From contig JAUUZS010000031.1 in assembly GCA_030589835.1 (NCBI GenBank), forward strand, positions 1 to 14,704: a DNA stretch of 14,704 bases. Reading direction: 5' to 3'. Both the position numbers and the translations under genes were made by a program. The stretch is from Cyclobacteriaceae bacterium (GTDB taxonomy: Bacteria; Bacteroidota; Bacteroidia; Cytophagales; Cyclobacteriaceae). The notes below the pieces were generated by a model, which saw nothing but the letters and a program-made list of their open reading frames with translations, made no database searches and was not told the DNA's origin. Shown in pieces: positions 1 through 7,210 of this stretch (position 1 is the first letter of the stretch; each line of letters starts with the position of its first letter).

Positions 1-1449
1 GGGATCGTCAAAAGTATTGTGCTCATTGATGTTTCTTGCGGTAATCACTCTTCCGCTTACCTTTTTAGTCTCCTTGCCAACGACATTGCAAAGGAGCTGA
101 AGGGAGTTGGAAGGATCAATATTCACTAACGTGATATTTATCGTTCCGTCATCTGACCGGGAGCAAGAAGCTGAAACAGCAGGTTGTGCATCATCCTTGA
201 TTTTATAGTCGGGGCTTTCCAAATGATAAGGCAATAATAATGCTTCCATGTGTGGTTGATATAAATCATATACATGATAAGTAGGTGTCAGCACCATTCT
301 TGTTTTATCGGTCAATATTACGGCCTGAAGCACGTTTACGGTTTGAGCGATGTTGGCCATTTTCACACGGTCTGCATGGTTGTTAAAAATATTTAAGGTC
401 ATCCCTGCAGACAGGGCATCGCGTATCGAATTCTGCTGATACAGAAAACCGGGATTTGTACCGGGTTCTACGTCATACCAGGTGCCCCACTCATCTACGA
501 TCAATCCAATTCTTTTATCCTTGTCGTATTTATCCATTATTGTGCTGTGTTGGGAGATGAGTTCCTCCATTCGGCCTGCTTTTTTTAAGGTGATGAAATA
601 ATCTTTTTCATCAAACTCAGTAGCCGAGCCTTTTTTGCTCCAGGTGTTGGGCACGGTATAATAATGCAGCGAAATGCCATCCATCATTCTATTGGGAATA
701 TTTTTCATCAACACTTCCGTCCAGTTCAAGTCCCAGGAGTTGGCCCCTCCGGCAACTTTATACAATCTATTCTTGCCATAGTTTCTGGCATAGGTGGCAT
801 ATCTGCGGTATTCATTGGCATAATATTCGGGAGTCATATTCCCGCCACAACCCCAGCTTTCGTTGCCAACACCCCAGTATTTTACTCCCCAGGTATCTTC
901 TTTTCCATTTTCACGTCGCAGGTCAGCCATAGGGCTTTTGCCTTCGAAATTGATGTATTCCACCCATTCCGACATTTCTTCTACCGATCCGCTGCCGACA
1001 TTGCCACAGATATAAGGCTCTGTTTCCAATAGCGCACAGAAATCCAAAAATTCATGGGTTCCAAAACTATTATCTTCTACCACTCCGCCCCAATGTGTAT
1101 TGATCATCTCCGGCCTGTTCTCCCTGGGGCCCAGACCATCTTTCCAATGATACTCATCAGCAAAACAACCACCTGGCCATCGCAAATTTGGAATATTTAA
1201 TTTTTTCAGTGCGTCAAAAACATCTTTTCGGTAGCCCTGGATATTCGGAACTTCCGAGTCTTCACCTACCCAAATTCCTCCGTATATACACCTGCCGAGA
1301 TGCTCACTAAAATGTCCGTAAATGTGTTTGCTGATGGTGGTTTTTCCTTCATTGGCATGCACGGTAAGTTGTCCGGTCTTCACATCTTGTGCTTGCAGAT
1401 TGAATATGGAATAAAAAAGAACGGCAATTGTCAACAATGCTTTTTTCAT
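1..1449 (-). CDS. GH51 alpha-L-arabinofuranosidase, secreted; 3' end cut by window edge
   Basis: Read on the minus strand from ATG at 1449, the frame stays open to base 1 (483 codons). The protein begins with a Sec signal peptide ([20 protein letters not shown], likely cleaved after A20). It then shows GH51 landmarks: [18 protein letters not shown] near residues 43-60, [20 protein letters not shown] near 89-108, the acid/base motif [10 protein letters not shown] with E197, and the nucleophile motif VDEWGTWY with E320. The 123-residue spacing of the two glutamates fits the family. The visible end ([17 protein letters not shown]) resembles the final beta-domain of GH51 enzymes, so I infer only a few tens of residues are missing. 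GH51 enzymes release terminal arabinofuranose from arabinan, arabinoxylan or arabinogalactan; here the site is the periplasm or cell surface. It is transcribed divergently from the SDR gene at 1642. The GH51 assignment is firm; the natural substrate is not readable from sequence. Confidence 0.95.
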   Translation of the reverse strand, partial: MKKALLTIAVLFYSIFNLQAQDVKTGQLTVHANEGKTTISKHIYGHFSEHLGRCIYGGIWVGEDSEVPNIQGYRKDVFDALKKLNIPNLRWPGGCFADEYHWKDGLGPRENRPEMINTHWGGVVEDNSFGTHEFLDFCALLETEPYICGNVGSGSVEEMSEWVEYINFEGKSPMADLRRENGKEDTWGVKYWGVGNESWGCGGNMTPEYYANEYRRYATYARNYGKNRLYKVAGGANSWDLNWTEVLMKNIPNRMMDGISLHYYTVPNTWSKKGSATEFDEKDYFITLKKAGRMEELISQHSTIMDKYDKDKRIGLIVDEWGTWYDVEPGTNPGFLYQQNSIRDALSAGMTLNIFNNHADRVKMANIAQTVNVLQAVILTDKTRMVLTPTYHVYDLYQPHMEALLLPYHLESPDYKIKDDAQPAVSASCSRSDDGTINITLVNIDPSNSLQLLCNVVGKETKKVSGRVITARNINEHNTFDDP

Positions 1450-1598
1450 CGATTTGGGATTAAGTGTTTAGTACGGGCAATATAATATTTTTTATATTCA
1501 AACTACCCTTTACATTCACAATCCTGAAACACTGATGGGATTGTTTAAATTTTCAAACAGTGAGTGGACTCAACAGTGTGAATTCCGTTTTTAGTTCA

Positions 1599-1606
1599 TA
1601 TTTTTG
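1599..1606 (+). promoter_or_regulatory. Candidate Bacteroidota -7 element (TATTTTTG) for the SDR gene
   Basis: TATTTTTG matches the Bacteroidota -7 consensus TAnnTTTG exactly and ends 35 nt before the ATG at 1642. The -33 TTTG is only weakly represented (TGTG at 1577-1580, 18 nt upstream). The position would give a short 5' leader. It is consensus matching only, and such matches arise by chance in AT-rich spacers. Confidence 0.45.
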
Positions 1607-1641
1607 AGCCTGTAGGACTTATTTTATAATAGAAAGAAACT

Positions 1642-2643
1642 ATGAAAGTTTTATTTATCGGAGGAACGGGAAATATTTCAAACGCTTGTTCAAGATTGGC
1701 AGCCCAACAAGGATTTGAACTTTACCATCTAAACAGAGGAAAAGTAAAGGCCGACACGGCTTATGAGGTTACTTCTCTGCAAGCGGATATAAAAAACAAG
1801 AAACAGGTATTGGCTGCAATTAAAGGGTTGCAATTTGATGTGGTCGTAAATTTTATTGCCTTTACTCCCGAGGACATAAAACAAGACATCGAAATTTTCA
1901 GCGGCCGTACAAATCAATACATTTTCATCAGCTCCGCTTCAGTGTATCAGAAGGTTGGCGGCCATCCGGTGATCACAGAATCAACTCCGCTGTATAACCC
2001 TTATTGGGATTATTCCCGGGATAAAATCGCTTGTGAAGAACTGTTAAATAATGCATACCGAAAAAATGGATTCCCAATCACGATCGTTCGGCCGTCACAT
2101 ACCTACGACACGGTTATTCCTGTTGCCATTGGCAGCTGGACAGATTATACCATCATTGACAGATTGAAGAGGGGTAAAGAAGTAATCATTCATGGTGATG
2201 GCACCTCACTCTGGACGATAACTCATTCCATAGATTTTGCCCAGGCATTTGTTGGCCTCCTTGGGCACCAACAAGCAATCGGCCATGCTTTCCACATTAC
2301 ATCTGATGAGCTTTTGAGTTGGAACCAGATTTACGAAGCTGTAGCTGAGGCGGCAAATGCTGAACTCAATGCCGTTCATATAGCGTCCGATTTTATTTGC
2401 GATGTAGCAGATACCATTGATTGGGAATGGATGCGCGGAAATCTACTTGGCGACAAAGCCGTAAGTACCATATTCGACAATACTAAAATCAAGCGTTTCG
2501 TTCCGGAATTCAATGCGACGATTCCGTTTAAAAGAGGCATTAAAAAAACGGTAGAGTGGTTTGAGGCCGATCCTTCACGTATGGTGATTGACGAAGGGAA
2601 CAATAAATTTATTGAAACCGTACTTCAGGCTTACAATACATAA
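1642..2643 (+). CDS. Extended SDR / NAD-dependent epimerase-dehydratase family protein
   Basis: This 333-residue protein has the Rossmann fold of the extended short-chain dehydrogenase/reductase family. The N-terminal strand and glycine-rich loop read MKVLFIGGTGNIS (residues 1-13). A strand ending FISSAS (95-100) and the catalytic YxxxK motif YSRDK (Y124, K128) follow at the usual spacing. The ATG at 1642 places the nucleotide loop at the normal distance from the start. Family members use NAD(P) to epimerise, dehydrate or reduce nucleotide sugars and related compounds; some are atypical and bind RNA or lack activity. With SSAS and YxxxK intact, I infer an active enzyme, but the substrate is unknown. 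No signal peptide is seen, so it is cytoplasmic. It is a single-gene unit, divergent from the GH51 gene and convergent with the DUF393 gene. Confidence 0.85.
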   Translation: MKVLFIGGTGNISNACSRLAAQQGFELYHLNRGKVKADTAYEVTSLQADIKNKKQVLAAIKGLQFDVVVNFIAFTPEDIKQDIEIFSGRTNQYIFISSASVYQKVGGHPVITESTPLYNPYWDYSRDKIACEELLNNAYRKNGFPITIVRPSHTYDTVIPVAIGSWTDYTIIDRLKRGKEVIIHGDGTSLWTITHSIDFAQAFVGLLGHQQAIGHAFHITSDELLSWNQIYEAVAEAANAELNAVHIASDFICDVADTIDWEWMRGNLLGDKAVSTIFDNTKIKRFVPEFNATIPFKRGIKKTVEWFEADPSRMVIDEGNNKFIETVLQAYNT

Positions 2644-2649
2644 TAAGCA

Positions 2650-2838
2650 AGCGTATTTTATATCAACTGATCTTGATTTTATCCAATATGGTCTTGATTT
2701 TTTATAATCTACTCTTGATTTTATACCATTACATATAAAATATATCCAAATTGATCTTGGTTTTATATAAACTCAACTAAATTATATCCAATTCGCACTT
2801 GATTATATTCAATTTCATCATGATTTTATCTAAATCTC
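2650..2838. repeat. Degenerate tandem array, nine 21-bp units
   Basis: The core TCTTGATTTTAT recurs in strict 21-bp phase. Unit starts are 2650, 2671, 2692, 2713, 2734, 2755, 2776, 2797 and 2818. The units at 2671, 2692, 2713, 2755, 2797 and 2818 keep most of the T-C-T-T-G-A-T-T core. The units at 2734 and 2776 have lost it but keep the downstream half TATCCAA in register; the unit at 2650 is the most diverged. No insertion or deletion breaks the phase. The array fills nearly all of the spacer between the stop codons of two convergent genes (2643 and 2856). Twenty-one bp is two helical turns, so the T-tracts (for example 2677-2680) lie on one face of the DNA. Its function is unknown. Confidence 0.8.
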
Positions 2839-2855
2839 GAAATCCGCTTAATTTT

Positions 2856-3239
2856 TTATATTTCCTTTCCTTTTGGCAAGATCATGCATTGATCCGTTTT
2901 GCCAAATATCTGGTATCTGTTTCGGGCTATTAGTTCATAAAGCCAATCCCTTGCTGGTTTTGGAATAATTTTTAGCGCATAGAATAGTCTCCAAAATCCA
3001 CCAATTTGTTTTAAAATTTCTAATACGGCATCCGATCTGGTGTAAAATTGTTTTCCTCTCTGATACACGACCGAATTATATATTATATCCAGACCGTTAG
3101 TATGTAAAATTTGTTTTTCCAGGATACCGCTCTGAAGGGCAGCAAAACTAAACGCTTCTTTTTTATCATGCCTGATGATAAACCTTATGGCCCAATTGCA
3201 TAAAATGCATACCTCATCAAAGTATATGATATTTTTCAA
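2856..3239 (-). CDS. DUF393 (DCC family) thiol-disulfide oxidoreductase-like protein
   Basis: The minus-strand frame encodes IIYFDEVCILCNWAIRFII, the DxxCxxC signature of the DCC/DUF393 family, near its N-terminus. It ends with the family's typical segment ELIARNRYQIFGKTDQCMI. Proteins of this family are small (about 125-140 residues), thioredoxin-like and predicted to act on thiols; the physiological partner is not known. No ATG exists in frame. The open frame allows a TTG at 3314 (152 residues) or a TTG at 3239 (127 residues). I chose 3239 because TAAGGA at 3250-3245 sits 5 nt upstream, the length fits the family, and the extra 25 residues resemble nothing conserved. One oddity is that the usual glycine after the aspartate (DGxCxxC) is glutamate here (DEVC). 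The gene is convergent with the SDR gene and divergent from the nrf operon. Family call is good; start is uncertain. Confidence 0.8.
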   Translation of the reverse strand: MKNIIYFDEVCILCNWAIRFIIRHDKKEAFSFAALQSGILEKQILHTNGLDIIYNSVVYQRGKQFYTRSDAVLEILKQIGGFWRLFYALKIIPKPARDWLYELIARNRYQIFGKTDQCMILPKGKEI

Positions 3240-3695
3240 AATTTTCCTTATTGGGTTTATGTCAACAGTAATTTGTAAAACCGAGGATAGTGAGAAATTG
3301 TTTTTTAAATACAAATCATCCTGATGGCTCCCTCATGTCAAATTACCATCATACATCAGTATATGTAGGGCAGGAGAACATTACAATACAGGCAAAACTC
3401 CATTACATCAATCTGGGAAAAATAATTCCACTGCTTTACATTCCATTAATACAAAAAAATGATATATTTATAAGGCTAATGCAGGCCTTTATGATTCAAA
3501 TCATAATGTTTTCAGTCTCGATTGTAATTATTTTGAAGTATATTTTTTAAGGTAACAGGACGAAGCATAATTACACAATAATAGTAGCCAGAACCAATTT
3601 TTAACACAAGTAGTGAATTCCATTAGTGGATTTTTATTATAATTTTTAAGGACTAACTGAGTGAAAAAGCGAGCATTTAATTAAAAAAAACAAAC
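3240..3695. other. AT-rich divergent spacer upstream of the nrf operon
   Basis: This spacer separates the DUF393 gene from the nrf operon. It holds the FNR-like palindrome at 3489-3506, followed by an AT-rich stretch with a near-match -7 element (TATTTTG, 3529-3535; one T short of TAnnTTTG) and about 160 nt of probable 5' leader. An 86-codon plus-strand reading frame at 3290-3550 has no recognisable features and overlaps the start region of the DUF393 gene, so I do not call it. Confidence 0.5.
3489..3506. promoter_or_regulatory. FNR/CRP-type palindrome (TTATGATT-CA-AATCATAA)
   Basis: Eight-base arms repeat perfectly in inverse orientation around a 2-nt centre. The core TGAT-N4-ATCA (3492-3503) agrees with the FNR consensus TTGAT-N4-ATCAA at eight of ten positions. 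A near-match -7 element lies at 3529-3535, which would put the palindrome centre roughly 41 nt before a start site, the class II activator position. Since the first downstream product set is anaerobic nitrite reduction, control by a Crp/Fnr-family sensor is plausible. No such regulator gene is in the window. Confidence 0.55.
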
Positions 3696-5000
3696 ATGAG
3701 AAAACGAATACTAAACCACGCATTAGCTATAGGAATGGTGTTGTTGCTATCGCAAACAGATGTATTGGCACAATTTACCATGACAGGGGAGCTTAGGCCA
3801 CGAGCTGAATTTCGAAATGGGTTCAAAAAATTAAGGATTCCGGATGCGGATCCTGCTTTTTTTATTGAACAGCGATCCAGGCTCTATATGGACTTTAAAA
3901 AGGACAAAATATGGTTGAATATAGCGTTGCAGGACATCAGAATGTGGGGAAGCACGGATCAGATTTACAAGACAGATCCTACCCTGCAAAATGTGTATGA
4001 GGCCTGGGCGAGATATTCTTTTAATGATATGTATGCTTTTAAAGTAGGGCGTCAGGCACTGAATTATAACAATGCACGGTTCCTGGGCAATCTGGACTGG
4101 GCTCAGCAAGGCAGAAGTCATGATGCACTTCTTTTCTCAAGAGCTGACTCAGAAAAAAATTGCGAAACCCATATTGCTTTCGGATACAATCAGCAAATTC
4201 CCTTTGAACCGGGAAAACTTTCCGGAACAGATTATTTCGGTGTAAAAAACTATAAGACCATGCTGTTGGGATGGTGGACAAGAAAATTTGACAACACAGA
4301 AGTTTCCGTACTTTTCCACAATGATGGTCAGCAAGCTGCCGACACAACCATCGCAAACCGTCAGACCTATGGTGTCCTGGGAAACTTAAATCTGGGTCAA
4401 ATAAAACTTGATGGGGAATTTTATTATCAGGGAGGAAAAAACAAAGGCCTAACGGATGTGAGTGGGATGTTGCTTGCCCTGCACGGCACAATAAGCACTG
4501 ACATCACGCCAATAACTTTAGGATTTGAATACCTTTCCGGAACTGCACGAGGAGAAACCAGCGACAAATCGTTCAATCCTTTGTATGGCACGAATCACAA
4601 GTTCTATGGTTTTATGGATTATTTTTATGTAGGTAATGGTCATGGTCAGGTAGGAGGCACTACTTCAGGACTGATCGATGTACATCTTAAGACAAAATTC
4701 AAAACAGGACAGAAATCAAGTTTGATGGCAAACCTTCATTACTTTGCCAGTCCTGCAAAAATTTATAAAACATTTGATACAGCAGGTGAAACGTTCGGTT
4801 CCACACTAGGAACAGAAATTGACCTTGTGTACACCGTGGTACTCACCAAAGAAGTGAAATTCAACCTTGGATATTCTCAAATGTTTGCCACCGAAACAAT
4901 GGAAGCGATAAAAGGTGGTGGGGACAAGTCGGCAATGCAAAAATGGGCATGGGCAATGATTGATTTCAAACCACAATTTTTTACCACCGCTAAAGAATAA
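3696..5000 (+). CDS. Alginate-export-like outer-membrane beta-barrel (porin-like), first gene of nrf operon
   Basis: The 434-residue product starts with a Sec signal peptide (MRKRILNHALAIGMVLLLSQ onward, probable cleavage VLA|Q at 25/26). Mature sequence opens FTMTGELRPRAEFRNGF, then EQRSRLYMDFKKDKIWLNIALQD, alternating strands rich in Tyr and Trp. Segments such as VYEAWARYSF and FKVGRQALNYNNARFLG are typical of the alginate-export (AlgE-like) barrel family. No plug domain or TonB box is seen, so I infer a passive outer-membrane channel. It ends 10 nt before nrfH and so is almost certainly co-transcribed with nrfHA. From memory, barrel genes of this family recur beside nrfHA in Bacteroidota, which suggests a role in passage of nitrite, nitrate or another small solute. 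That role is inference; the family name should not be read as alginate export here. Confidence 0.8.
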   Translation: MRKRILNHALAIGMVLLLSQTDVLAQFTMTGELRPRAEFRNGFKKLRIPDADPAFFIEQRSRLYMDFKKDKIWLNIALQDIRMWGSTDQIYKTDPTLQNVYEAWARYSFNDMYAFKVGRQALNYNNARFLGNLDWAQQGRSHDALLFSRADSEKNCETHIAFGYNQQIPFEPGKLSGTDYFGVKNYKTMLLGWWTRKFDNTEVSVLFHNDGQQAADTTIANRQTYGVLGNLNLGQIKLDGEFYYQGGKNKGLTDVSGMLLALHGTISTDITPITLGFEYLSGTARGETSDKSFNPLYGTNHKFYGFMDYFYVGNGHGQVGGTTSGLIDVHLKTKFKTGQKSSLMANLHYFASPAKIYKTFDTAGETFGSTLGTEIDLVYTVVLTKEVKFNLGYSQMFATETMEAIKGGGDKSAMQKWAWAMIDFKPQFFTTAKE

Positions 5001-5010
5001 CACGACAATT

Positions 5011-5601
5011 ATGGCGTTGAAAAAAACATTAAATTATCTTAGGCCACCAGCATATTGGCTTTTTTATGTGAATTTGCTGATTGCATTTTTTACAGGGATT
5101 TTCATTTATGCCCTTTATGTTTCCAATGCGGTATCCTATTTATCGGATGACCCGGAAACATGCGTGAATTGCCATGTAATGCGTTCTGAATATGCCACCT
5201 GGCAACATAGCAGCCACAGGGAGGTTGCAGTGTGCAATGATTGCCACGTGCCGCATAACAATGTATTGAATAAATATTACTTCAAGGCTAAAGATGGATT
5301 GAGACATGCTACCATGTTTACCTTAAGAATGGAACCCCAGGTCATAAAAATGCATGAAGCCGGCCAGAAGGTAGTTCAAAAAAACTGCCAGGGATGCCAT
5401 CAAAAGGTCAATGAACAGGTGGGGCTTCTTAGTGTGACCCTGGAAGACAAAATGCATGGTGAGGGCAAACTATGCTGGGACTGCCACAGGGAAGTGCCAC
5501 ACGGCAGGGTGAAAGGATTGAACTCCACACCGAATGCCAGAGTGCCTTTGCCACAAAGTGCAATTCCTGAATTTATACGAAATCTAAATACGAACAATTA
5601 A
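5011..5601 (+). CDS. nrfH: NrfH, tetraheme menaquinol dehydrogenase subunit of nitrite reductase
   Basis: The 196-residue protein has one N-terminal membrane helix (about residues 15-37, YWLFYVNLLIAFFTGIFIYA). Four c-type heme motifs follow: CVNCH (51-55), CNDCH (75-79), CQGCH (126-130) and CWDCH (155-159). The first motif continues CHVM, giving M57 where NrfH proteins supply an unusual methionine ligand to heme 1. NrfH belongs to the NapC/NirT family; it is anchored in the inner membrane, oxidises menaquinol and passes electrons to NrfA. The frame extends upstream to an ATG at 4960, but that would overlap the barrel gene and add 17 unconserved residues. The ATG at 5011 begins MALKKTLNYLRPP and sits 10 nt after the previous stop, so I use it. 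nrfA follows after 13 nt. Confidence 0.95.
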   Translation: MALKKTLNYLRPPAYWLFYVNLLIAFFTGIFIYALYVSNAVSYLSDDPETCVNCHVMRSEYATWQHSSHREVAVCNDCHVPHNNVLNKYYFKAKDGLRHATMFTLRMEPQVIKMHEAGQKVVQKNCQGCHQKVNEQVGLLSVTLEDKMHGEGKLCWDCHREVPHGRVKGLNSTPNARVPLPQSAIPEFIRNLNTNN

Positions 5602-5614
5602 TACTATCTATATT

Positions 5615-7156
5615 ATGAATACCATAAGAAAATCTGTACAGTCCAAACCCTGGTTGGGTTGGATACTATTTAGCTTGACTGCAGTCATCGTTTTTGCACT
5701 TGGCTTACTTACCTCAACGATCGTGGAAAGGCGCACAGAAGCTCAATTTTTAGACCAGAAAAAAATAGACATCGAGCAATTCGAACCCAGAAATGTAGTT
5801 TGGGGACAAAATTACCCGAAAGAATATGAATCCTATATGAAAATGAGGGATACGTCTTTTGTGAGCAAATATAATGGCAATGCACACATCGACCAATTGG
5901 AGCAATTTCCTGATTTGGTAGTGCTATGGGCAGGGTACGGTTTTGCAAAAGACTATAATCAACCAAAAGGTCACGTGTATGCGGTAACTGATCTTCAGAA
6001 AACCCTGAGAACCGGTGGCCCGACAGGACCGGAAGATGGCCCGATGCCTTCCACCTGCTGGACGTGTAAAAGCCCTGATGTACCGAGGTTAATGAATGAA
6101 ATAGGCGTAAAAGAATTTTATATGGGCAAATGGTCTCGACATGGAGCCGAAATTGCCAATCCGATCGGATGTGCCGATTGTCATAACGAAAAAACCATGG
6201 ACCTGCAGATCTCGAGGCCTGCCCTGGTTGAAGCATTTGAAAGACAAGGAAAAGACATCAACGAAGCCACACACCAGGAAATGAGGTCGCTCGTTTGTGC
6301 TCAGTGTCACGTAGAATACTATTTTAATAAGAAAAAACCTTTCGAAGGTGTTCCTTACCTGACATTCCCCTGGGACAAAGGAACGACGGTAGAACAAGTC
6401 GAGGCGTATTATGATGAAATTAACTTTAGCGATTGGACACATACACTAAGCAAAGCACCCATGCTTAAAGCACAGCATCCAGGATATGAAATATTCAAGA
6501 CAGGTATTCATGCCAGACGTGGCGTATCGTGTGCAGATTGCCACATGCCATATAAATCTGAAGGTGGAGTGAAATATTCTGATCACCAAATTCAGAGCCC
6601 ATTAAATAATATCGCAAACAGCTGCCAGGTATGTCACCGGGAAAGCGAAGAAGAACTGACCAACAGCGTTTATGCCAATATGGATCGCGTACTCGAAATA
6701 CGTGGAAATCTGGAGCATCTGCTGGTCACCACCCATTTGGAAGCTGAATTTGCCTGGAAATTGGGCGCTACGGAGGCTCAAATGAAAAATGTGCTCACCG
6801 ACATCCGCCACGCCCAGTGGAGATGGGATTATGCCGCTGCCGGTCATGGTGCTGCTTTCCACGCTCCGGTAGAGGTCCTTCGGATTTTGGGTTCTGGCAT
6901 TGAAAAAGCTCAGGAGGCAAGACTAAAAATTGTGGGTATTGCCTACGAACTAGGCCATAAAGGAAATATTCCTTTGGCAGACGTGAGCACAAAAGCTAAA
7001 GCACAAGCCTATATTGGCCTGGATATGGATAAGCTGAATAATGAAAAGAAAAAATTCCTTAATGAGCTTCTTCCTGAATGGCAGGCCACTACAAAGAAAC
7101 GTGAAGATGCCATGACTCAGTATGATCTGGACACAAAAGTATTGCCACTTAAATAG
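5615..7156 (+). CDS. nrfA: NrfA, ammonia-forming cytochrome c nitrite reductase (pentaheme)
   Basis: The 513-residue protein has one hydrophobic N-terminal segment (about 13-35) acting as signal or anchor, then a periplasmic catalytic domain. The active-site heme is bound by CWTCK (148-152), where lysine replaces histidine as ligand, the hallmark of NrfA. Four CxxCH motifs follow: CADCH (186-190), CAQCH (228-232), CADCH (306-310) and CQVCH (337-341). By alignment in mind with Escherichia and Wolinella NrfA, the active-site residues are R132 (TLRTG), Y235 (CHVEYYF) and H299 (TGIHARRG), with calcium ligands E234, Y235, K285 and Q287. All are present, so the enzyme should be active: nitrite is reduced with six electrons to ammonium. 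Electrons come from NrfH, encoded 13 nt upstream. No nrfBCD genes or cytochrome c maturation genes are adjacent, so the system is of the NrfHA type. A strong terminator follows. Confidence 0.97.
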   Translation: MNTIRKSVQSKPWLGWILFSLTAVIVFALGLLTSTIVERRTEAQFLDQKKIDIEQFEPRNVVWGQNYPKEYESYMKMRDTSFVSKYNGNAHIDQLEQFPDLVVLWAGYGFAKDYNQPKGHVYAVTDLQKTLRTGGPTGPEDGPMPSTCWTCKSPDVPRLMNEIGVKEFYMGKWSRHGAEIANPIGCADCHNEKTMDLQISRPALVEAFERQGKDINEATHQEMRSLVCAQCHVEYYFNKKKPFEGVPYLTFPWDKGTTVEQVEAYYDEINFSDWTHTLSKAPMLKAQHPGYEIFKTGIHARRGVSCADCHMPYKSEGGVKYSDHQIQSPLNNIANSCQVCHRESEEELTNSVYANMDRVLEIRGNLEHLLVTTHLEAEFAWKLGATEAQMKNVLTDIRHAQWRWDYAAAGHGAAFHAPVEVLRILGSGIEKAQEARLKIVGIAYELGHKGNIPLADVSTKAKAQAYIGLDMDKLNNEKKKFLNELLPEWQATTKKREDAMTQYDLDTKVLPLK

Positions 7157-7173
7157 TAATGTTGTATCTACAT

Positions 7174-7210
7174 AAAAAAGGCTGGCTCGTGATGGGCCAG
7201 CCTTTTTTTT
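7174..7210 (+). terminator. Intrinsic terminator of the nrf operon
   Basis: GGCTGGC (7180-7186) pairs with GCCAGCC (7196-7202) around a 9-nt loop. Six A before the stem and eight T after it (7203-7210) extend the pairing. It starts 17 nt after the nrfA stop. The flanking A and T tracts could make it work in both directions, though no minus-strand gene faces it. Confidence 0.92.

Noticed and set aside
664..1032. 122-codon plus-strand frame
   Set aside because: It lies antisense inside the well-supported GH51 gene and has no features of its own.
2650..2838. CRISPR array
   Set aside because: Units are directly adjacent 21-mers with no unique spacers, they vary freely, and no cas gene is nearby.
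3290..3550. 86-codon plus-strand frame between the DUF393 gene and the nrf operon
   Set aside because: Composition is that of translated AT-rich spacer, it covers the FNR-like palindrome, and it overlaps the DUF393 upstream region. No domain is seen.
4039..4491. 150-codon minus-strand frame
   Set aside because: It is an antisense shadow of the barrel gene; its odd composition reflects the sense codons.
4960..5010. Longer nrfH start at ATG 4960
   Set aside because: It overlaps the end of the barrel gene and adds residues before MALKKTLNYLRPP that do not look like NrfH. ATG 5011 gives the normal family N-terminus.
5709..6236. 175-codon minus-strand frame
   Set aside because: Antisense to nrfA, whose five heme motifs fix the real frame.
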